Source: Onthophagus taurus
Taxonomy: Eukaryota; Arthropoda; Insecta; Coleoptera; Scarabaeidae
Direction: 5' to 3'
NCBI RefSeq assembly: GCF_036711975.1
Contig: NC_091975.1
Span: 9,736,501 to 9,800,500, forward strand
DNA length: 64,000 bases
Positions 57,597 to 64,000 of the stretch are shown here, piece after piece (within the stretch, counting starts at the first letter, position 1; every line of letters begins with the position of its first letter). The translations under genes were made by a program, and so were the position numbers. Under the pieces are notes generated by a model. That model was not told the DNA's origin. It searched no databases and saw nothing but the letters and a program-made list of their open reading frames with translations.

Positions 57597-57684
57597 GAAG
57601 TATATACTCCTTACCAGGTAATATCTAGTTTTATGGCAACAGTATCTAGTCGTCTGCAAGCAGTGGATAGTCGTCAATAATATA
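57597..57684 (+). repeat. 306-bp repeat family, left fragment
   Basis: Contains CAGTATCTAGTCGTCTGCAA and GCAGTGGATAGTCGTCAA, i.e. the roughly 21-bp subunits of the array that continues at 59365. The DD41D element at 57685-59362 splits it at a TA. Confidence 0.8.
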
Positions 57685-59362
57685 CAGGGTGTTTCATGAA
57701 GTTCTCCCGGCACTAATGGAGCATGTTGTTTAAGTGATTTGTAATAAAAAAGTTCATATGAACATATGTCCGATTCACTTCACGAGTTATATGAATTTGA
57801 AAATAATATTTAAAAATTATGGCGTTACGGCCCAGCGCGGGGCTCAAAGGATAAATGTGCTATGACTGCATTAGTAAAATAAAGTACTTATTCCCATAAT
57901 TGCGTCATGTTTGACCAAAAAAAAAAGCATTGAGCAAGACAATTCACTTTATTTATTGAGCTACACTTATGCATTTAAAAATAAAGTAATTGCGATAATG
58001 TTACTTTTTATTATAATTTGAAAAAATAATTTATTAATTTTAAACATTTTCGAAAATTCCACCTCCTACTTCAATACACTTATCTGCGTTGCATTTTTTA
58101 TCTTTGCACGGTGCTCCTTTATTTGCGTTGCAGCGTCAAAAATTCTTTGGATTAAAGCCTCACGTGTGTCTACTTTTTCTTGATATACTAAATCTTTCAT
58201 CCAACCCCACATGTTATAATCCAGAGGATTGAGATCTGGAGATCTGGCTGGCCAAACGTGCGGTCCACCTCGACCGATCCAGCGGTTAGGATAACGTTCA
58301 TTTAGATGATCGGTGACTCTACGGTAAAAATGAGAAGGAGCTCCGTCGTGTTGTAAATACATTCTTAATCGTCTTGCCAGAGGTACATGCCACAGTAAAC
58401 GCGGAAGTTTTTCTTCCAAAAATTGCAAGTACCTTTGTCCGGTAAGACGATCTTCAAAAATAAACGGTCCTATAAGTTGATCATACAACATTCCGCACCA
58501 CAGATTAATGCTAAATCTGCTTTGAAAATTACTTTCTAGAGTAGCATGAGGGTTAATGTCCGACCATTTATGCAAATTATGGATGTTATTTATGCCATCT
58601 CGAGTAAATTGTGACTCATCCGTAAATAAAATGTAGCGGTATAAGTTCCGATTATTATTTAACCACTGACAAAATGCCAAACGCCTAGGGAAGTCTTCTG
58701 GCTTCAGATGTTGAACACGCTGTAGATGATACGGATGCAGCAGATTTCTTTTTAATGTTCTCCATACCCTGGTATTGGGAATCCCTAAACGTACGGATAT
58801 CCGTCGCGTACTAATGCAGGCATTGCGCTCGACAATGTCAAGGATGTTCTCTTCCTCTGCAACATTCTGTTGTGTTGCTCGTTCATACTGCATATGAACG
58901 CTCGGAAGTAAACCAGTTTCTCGGAGAGCTTGGAAGGTACTACTAAAAGTCTTCGGCGATGGAACACGCCGATTTGGAAAACGTCGTCGATATTCAATTG
59001 AAGCTGCAGTAGCGTTTCCATCACAATTTCCCAGTACAAAAACCATATCAGCATACTCAACAGTCGTAAACTTAAACGGCATTGTACGCAAATAAAACTC
59101 AAATAATTTTAGATTAAACGGCAAGCTTGTCAAATTTGACAGTAAGGTAAATAAGTACTTTATTTTACTAATGCAGTCATAGCACACTTACCCTTTGAGC
59201 ACCGCGCTGGGCCGTAACGCCATAATTTTTAAATATTATTTTCAAATTCAGATAACTCAATAAGTGAAGTGAATCGGACATATGTTCATATGAACTTTTT
59301 TATTACAAATCACCCAAACAACATGCTCCATTAGTGCCGGGAGAACGTCATGAAACACCCTG
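57685..59362 (-). mobile_element. Complete DD41D Tc1/mariner element within the satellite
   Basis: TA at 57683-57684 and 59363-59364. Ends CAGGGTGTTTCATGA(A/C)GTTC and complement. Inverted repeats of about 208-213 bp (57685-57892 and 59150-59362) differ at some positions, more than in the element at 25866-28006, so this copy is older or its arms diverged. The transposase frame is open. Confidence 0.92.
58066..59082 (-). CDS. DD41D Tc1/mariner transposase, open frame
   Basis: 338 residues from MPFKFTTVEYADM (59082); the open frame extends upstream through element leader sequence, which I exclude. The N-terminal DNA-binding part includes EYRRRFPNRRVPSPKTF. The catalytic core has ILFTDESQFTRDG, MYLQHDGAPSHF and WPARSPDLNPLDYNMWGWMK, with 41 residues between the second and third catalytic Asp. 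The helix-turn-helix lacks the usual GRP linker seen in the other copy. It is a different subfamily from the transposase at 26249-27334. It is open and may be functional. Confidence 0.9.
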   Translation of the reverse strand: MPFKFTTVEYADMVFVLGNCDGNATAASIEYRRRFPNRRVPSPKTFSSTFQALRETGLLPSVHMQYERATQQNVAEEENILDIVERNACISTRRISVRLGIPNTRVWRTLKRNLLHPYHLQRVQHLKPEDFPRRLAFCQWLNNNRNLYRYILFTDESQFTRDGINNIHNLHKWSDINPHATLESNFQSRFSINLWCGMLYDQLIGPFIFEDRLTGQRYLQFLEEKLPRLLWHVPLARRLRMYLQHDGAPSHFYRRVTDHLNERYPNRWIGRGGPHVWPARSPDLNPLDYNMWGWMKDLVYQEKVDTREALIQRIFDAATQIKEHRAKIKNATQISVLK

Positions 59363-59364
59363 TA

Positions 59365-61215
59365 TAACCCTCTGCCAATAGTATCTAATCTTGTGGGAGG
59401 AATAGCTAGTCTTCTAGCAGCAGTCTAGTCATTTTAAAGCAGTAAGTAGTGTTCCGCAAGCTGTATCTAGTCTTCTGGTAGCAGTATCTCGTCAGCTGCA
59501 GTAGGTAGTTTCTGTAGACAGTATCTAGTATTCTATTAAAAGTATATATTCCTTTGTCAGTAGTATCTAGTGTTGTAGCAGCGGTAGCTAATTGATTACA
59601 AGCAGTGGATTGTCTTTCTCAAGCAGTATCCAGTCTTCTAAAAGCAGTATCTAGTTGCCAACAGTATATACTTCCTCTTCTAGTAGTATCTACTCTGTGG
59701 TGGCAGCATGTAGTCTTCTGCAAGTAGTATCAAATCGTGTTCAAGCAGTAAGTAGTCTTCTACAAGCTGTATCTCGCTTTATAGTAGCCATATCTCGTCG
59801 CCTGCAGTATTTAGTTTCTGTAGGCAGTATCCAGTATTCTATTAGAAGTGTATATTCCTTTGTCAGTAGTATCTAGTGTTGTAGCAGCGGTAGCTAATTG
59901 ATTACAAGCAGTGGATTGTCTTTCTCAAGCAGTATCCAGTCTTCTAAACGCAGTATCTAGTCGCCAACAGTATATATAGTCCTCTTCCTGTAGTATCTAT
60001 TCTGTGGTAGCAGTACGTAGTCTTCTGCAAGTAGTATCAAATCGTCTTCAAGTAGTAAGTAGTCTTCTGCAAGCTGTATCTAGCTTTATAGTAGACATAT
60101 CTCGTCGTCTGCAGTATGTAGTTTCTGTAGGCAGTATCCAGTATTCTATTAGAAGTGTATATTCCTTTGTAAGTAGTATCTAGTGTTGTAGCAGCGGTAG
60201 CTAATTGATTACAAGCAGTGGATTGTCTTTTTCAAGCAGTATCCAGTCTTCTAAACGCAGTATCTAGTCGCCAACAGTATATATAGTCCTCTTCCTGTAG
60301 TATCTATTCTGTGGTAGCAGTACGTAGTCTTCTGCAAGTAGTATCAAATCGTCTTCAAGCAGTAAGTAGTCTTCTGCAAGCTGTATCTAGCTTTATAGTA
60401 GCCATATCTCGTCGCCTGCAGTATGTAGTTTCTGTAGGCAGTATCCAGTATTCTATTAGAAGTGTATATTCCTTTGTCAGTAGCATCTAGTGTTGTAGCA
60501 GCGGTAGCTAATTGATTACAAGCAGTGGATTGTCTTTCTCAAACAGTATCCAGTCTTCTAAAAGCAGTATCTAGTCGCCAACAGTATATACTCCTCTTCT
60601 AGTAGTATCTACTCTGTGGTGGCAGCACGTAGTCTTCTGCAAGTAGTATCAAATCGTCTTCAAGCAGTAAGTAGTCTTCTGCAAGCTGTATCTAGCTTTA
60701 TAGTAGCCATATCTCGTCGCCTGCAGTATGTAGTTTCTGTAGGCAGTATCCAGTATTCTATTAGAAGTGTATATTCCTTTGTCAGTAGCATCTAGTGTTG
60801 TAGCAGCGGTAGCTAATTGATTACAAGCAGTGGATTGTCTTTTTCAAGCAGTATCCAGTCTTTTAAAAACAGTATCTAGTAGCCAACAGTATATACTCCT
60901 CTTCTAGTAGTATCTTCTCTGTGGTGGCAGCACGAAGTCTTCTGCAAGTAGTATTAAATCGTCTTCAAGCAGTAAGTAGTCTTCTGCAAGCTGTATCTAT
61001 AGCCTTATAGTAGTAATATCTCGTCGCCTGCAGTATGTAGTTTCTGTAGGCAGTATTTAGAAGTATATACTTCTTTGCCAGTAATATCAAGCAGTGGATT
61101 CTTTTTTGCAAGCACCATACAGTCTTCTAGAAGCAGTATCTAGTCGTCAACAGTATATAGTCCTTTACAAGTAAGCATCAAAGTCTTCACCAGTCTTTAA
61201 GCAGTAAGTAATACT
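59365..61215 (+). repeat. 306-bp hierarchical tandem array
   Basis: Marker TGTTGTAGCAGCGGTAGC falls at 59571, 59877, 60184, 60491 and 60796 (spacing 305-307). Each unit divides into about 15 subunits of 18-21 bp of the form GCAGTATCTAGTCTTCTGCAA, each distinct and in fixed order. Edges on both sides are diverged. Non-coding; it is stop-rich because of the TAG in the subunit. Confidence 0.93.
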
Positions 61216-61430
61216 TCCTCCACAGCTTGGTGCATATTTTCTACCTCCCAGGACTGCTTTTGGCTTTTATACTTTTCCATTTTGATTTACACTTGAATGG
61301 GAAAAATATATCTTTTTTGTCGAGTTATATCAATATAAAAATAACGAACGAGATTAATTATAAATAAAACAATTAATTAATGGTTAAACATTTTTATTAT
61401 ATTGATAAGTTTTGTATAATAAATTTCCGT

Positions 61431-62464
61431 TTAATATTTAGCGTTAAACGGATACAATTTAGCATCTTTCGACTCACTAAAAGGGCAAGTTCTCAAATTA
61501 ATATCCATATTATTCAATTCCCCCATATCTTCCTTGCTAATTTCGAAATCCCAAATATTATAGTTCTCGATAATCCTACTTTTCGTAACCGATTTAGGAA
61601 TAACGATATGCCCGCGTTGAACTTGATATTTAATTAAAATTTGGGCCACACTTTTCCCGTATTTCTTAGCCATGCTTTCAAATTTGCTATCTTCCAACAA
61701 CTTTTTGTCCCCGCTTCCCAAGGGGCTATAAGCGGTTATTGTTATATTTTTCGACCGGCAATAATCACTCAAAGGAAGTTGATTCAAAAACGGTGAGCAT
61801 TCGACTTGATTGGTTTGTGGGACCACTTCCGCGGATTCAAGGAGACGTTCAATTTGGTCTTTGTTGAAATTAGAAATTCCTATGTTTTTAACTAAGCCTT
61901 TTTTGTAAAGTGCCTCCATGGCTTTCCAAGTTGGGACAAAATCGTGGTCAGCAAATTCGATTTTTTTATTTGCGTTTAATGGAAATAATACATCTCCATC
62001 CTAAAAATGAAATTTATTTGTGTTGTGGTTAAAACGAGGTTTAAATTTACCTTAAAAGCAAACGGCCAATGAATTAGATATAAATCTAAATAATCCAATC
62101 CTAAATTTTTTAATGTTACTTTTAAAGCCGGCTCAACGGCTTCCGGGTTATGATAAGTATTCCATAATTTGCTCGTAATAAAAAGATCTTCTCTTTTTAC
62201 GACTCCCTCCGATATTTTCGCAGCAATCCCAGCTCCTACTTCCGGTTCATTTTCGTAAACGTGAGCGCAATCAAGATGTCGATAACCGGCATCGATGGCA
62301 TCTTTCACAGCTTGAGTAACTTTTCCTGGTTCGGACTAAAATTAATTAATTAATTAATATTAATAAAAATCGATTTAAATTCGTTCACTTACTTTCCATG
62401 TTCCTAACCCGAACATTGGAAATTTATTTCCATTATTAAAAGTAATCGTTGGAACGTTAGCCAT
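61431..62464 (-). CDS. Aldo-keto reductase 2 (AKR1-like)
   Basis: NADPH-dependent carbonyl reductase, paralogue of the gene ending at 56567. Exons: 62393-62464, 62051-62335, 61431-62000; 927 bp, 308 residues. The first exon is 72 bp and ends FGLGTWK, as in the other gene, and the first intron has the same position; the catalytic region here has one extra intron (after LIHWPFAFK). Tetrad Asp46 and Tyr51 ([10 protein letters not shown]), Lys80 (TSKLWN), His113 (LIHWP). [12 protein letters not shown] and [13 protein letters not shown] are present. The C-terminus ends KLYPFNAKY. It has a single first exon, unlike its paralogue. Confidence 0.93.
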
Positions 62465-63465
62465 GATTTTCTAAAATATGAAGCACGAACTTTAAAAGTG
62501 GATTGACCGTGAACGTTTCGCGTTGACGCGTTTTATATTTTAAGGTCGGTGACGTAACGAAATCGATTTCAAGTGGGGATGATATCAAAATGTTTCACTA
62601 TTTTAGCATTTCCATGGTGAATAATATCAAAATGATTTCGGGTATTGCTCGATTTGAAAATAACTTTGCTTTAAAAGAATTCATATAACGTGATAATTGT
62701 TAAAAAAAATTCTTTATCAATTTTTGCACTTTGAGTAATTTAAATTATTGAGATAAGGAAAGATGGATTCAAGTGAATTACAATCTCAAAACGATCATGT
62801 TTTAATGTGGATTTATCTAAAATAAATCAATAACTTTGTTATATATAATTTCATAAAATTATGTAACGGAAAATTTTTCATTTCATTTAATAAAAGACCC
62901 CCAATTTTAATTCCTAATTCTTTTCGGGTTAAATCTAAATTAATAAGGATGCCGAAGGAGTACTTTTCCATTCGTTTGAACGCCCACAACACAAATTATT
63001 TTGGGCTGGGGATTGAATTATTTAATGTTGAATAAGCTTAAATCAATAACATTTTTATTATTGTATTAATTGAGTTATTTTTTAGGTTTCAAGTTAGAAT
63101 TGATTATTTTACCAAGAAAACCTTGTTATTTCCTATAAAAAGTCTATTTTCTAAGGAAAAACATATTTTTTTAATTATATCTTATCGAATTAGAAAAAGA
63201 AAAACATGTAACAAAATTATAAATAAACCGAAAAAAATTGATAAAGAATATCGCGAATAATCAATATCTGAATGTTGTTATAAGTTATAACAATTAAAAG
63301 ACTGTCTTAAAATTTTCATGGGATTGAAAATGATTAAAAACCTTTTTTGAATGTATTGAGGGGAATAAGTTATGAATGATTCGATTCAATTCGTATCGAT
63401 TCAAACTTTTAAATATATCCGCGACCCAAAGAAACTGTAGTATTTGTTTGACTATCTACAGAAGG
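62465..63465. other. 5' flank of reductase 2
   Basis: Promoter-bearing AT-rich sequence; a GTGACGTAAC motif is near 62550. No coding region is recognised. Confidence 0.4.
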
Positions 63466-63715
63466 ATATGTTGGCGACTAGATATTGCTAGCAGAAAGCT
63501 AGGTACAGCTTGCAGAAGGCTACTTAATGTTTGAAGAGGACCAGATACTACTTGCAGAAGACTACGTACTCCTGCTATAGATTAGATACTACTGGCAGAG
63601 GTCTATATATCGTTGGCAATTAAATACTGCCGTTAGAAGACTGGCTACTGCTTGTAAAAGACAATCCACTTGTTACAGACGATTAGCTACTACTTACATA
63701 ACACCAGATATCGTC
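63466..63715 (-). repeat. Inverted, diverged single copy of the 306-bp repeat
   Basis: Read on the minus strand it runs AGCTAATCGTCTGTAACAAG, TGGATTGTCTTTTACAAGC, CCAGTCTTCTAAC, CGTAGTCTTCTGCAAGTAG, TAAGTAGCCTTCTGCAAGC, CTAGCTTTCTGC. These are subunits 2 to 12 of the array unit in the same order. It lies 2.2 kb beyond the array in opposite orientation, with the reductase between. Confidence 0.85.
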
Positions 63716-64000
63716 GGTATACAAGAGAATGTGACCAAGTCCAAAATTTTAGATTTTTAGGTTTCAATGCTCATGTACCGGAAATTCAATATTATTTTTC
63801 TGGAAAAAATGAACAAGTCCAAAAATGCCATAATAATGCTTATAATTTCAAATTCCATTTTATAAAAACCTGTACAGGAGAAAATGACTAAGTGGACTTA
63901 GTCATGTTTTCTTGTCAATATTTTTATCTCTAGGATTTGACTTAAATTAAGATAGCCATGCATTATGCTTAACGAAAAAAAAACAAGAGAAAAGATACAG
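63716..64000. other. Unassigned sequence to window end
   Basis: A 73-codon plus frame near 63670-63891 overlaps the repeat and resembles no family. Nothing else is seen. Confidence 0.4.

Noticed and set aside
59365-61215. CRISPR-like array of short repeats
   Set aside because: Subunits are contiguous variants without constant repeat/spacer structure, in a eukaryotic genome; it is a hierarchical satellite.

Overview
The window reads as an AT-rich insect nuclear genome, most likely a beetle. Genes are split by GT-AG introns, often only 50-110 bp. The conserved proteins are of animal type. The remaining sequence is mostly satellites, Tc1/mariner, hAT and Harbinger relics and non-LTR retrotransposons. 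The order and species are inferences; I could not run a search.

Layout: 1-1955 is a broken Jockey-like LINE. 1960-4937 is satellite A (360-bp dimers of two 180-bp monomers). 5.0-5.5 kb holds hAT and BESS-motif relics. 7.69-11.67 kb is satellite B (339-bp dimers). 11.9-20.6 kb is largely gene-free, with two transposase relics and one GC-rich block. 21.3-41.2 kb (minus) is the PRRC2/nocte gene: 10 coding exons, 2051 codons plus stop, in phase throughout. Three of its introns are swollen by nested transposons. 41.4-50.4 kb (minus) is a myotubularin gene: 10 exons, 643 residues, with a 6.6-kb intron filled by LINE fragments. 52.2-53.6 kb (minus) is RMND5, the GID/CTLH E3 ligase subunit: 4 exons, 392 residues. 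53.6-56.6 kb (plus) is an aldo-keto reductase whose promoter and first coding exon exist in four tandem copies. 57.2-61.2 kb is a block of hAT MITE, Tc1 relic, an intact DD41D element and a hierarchical 306-bp satellite. 61.4-62.5 kb (minus) is a second aldo-keto reductase, convergent with the first. A diverged inverted copy of the 306-bp repeat lies at 63.5-63.7 kb.

The host genes are housekeeping and not an operon: RNA-binding/translation regulation (PRRC2), phosphoinositide turnover (myotubularin), protein degradation (RMND5) and NADPH-dependent carbonyl reduction (two paralogous reductases).

The most notable structure is local amplification of promoter regions. The divergent RMND5/reductase promoter with reductase exon 1 is present four times (about 510-521 bp each). 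The sequence upstream of myotubularin is repeated about 2.5 times (341-354 bp), and each of those copies also carries a plus-strand splice-donor consensus.
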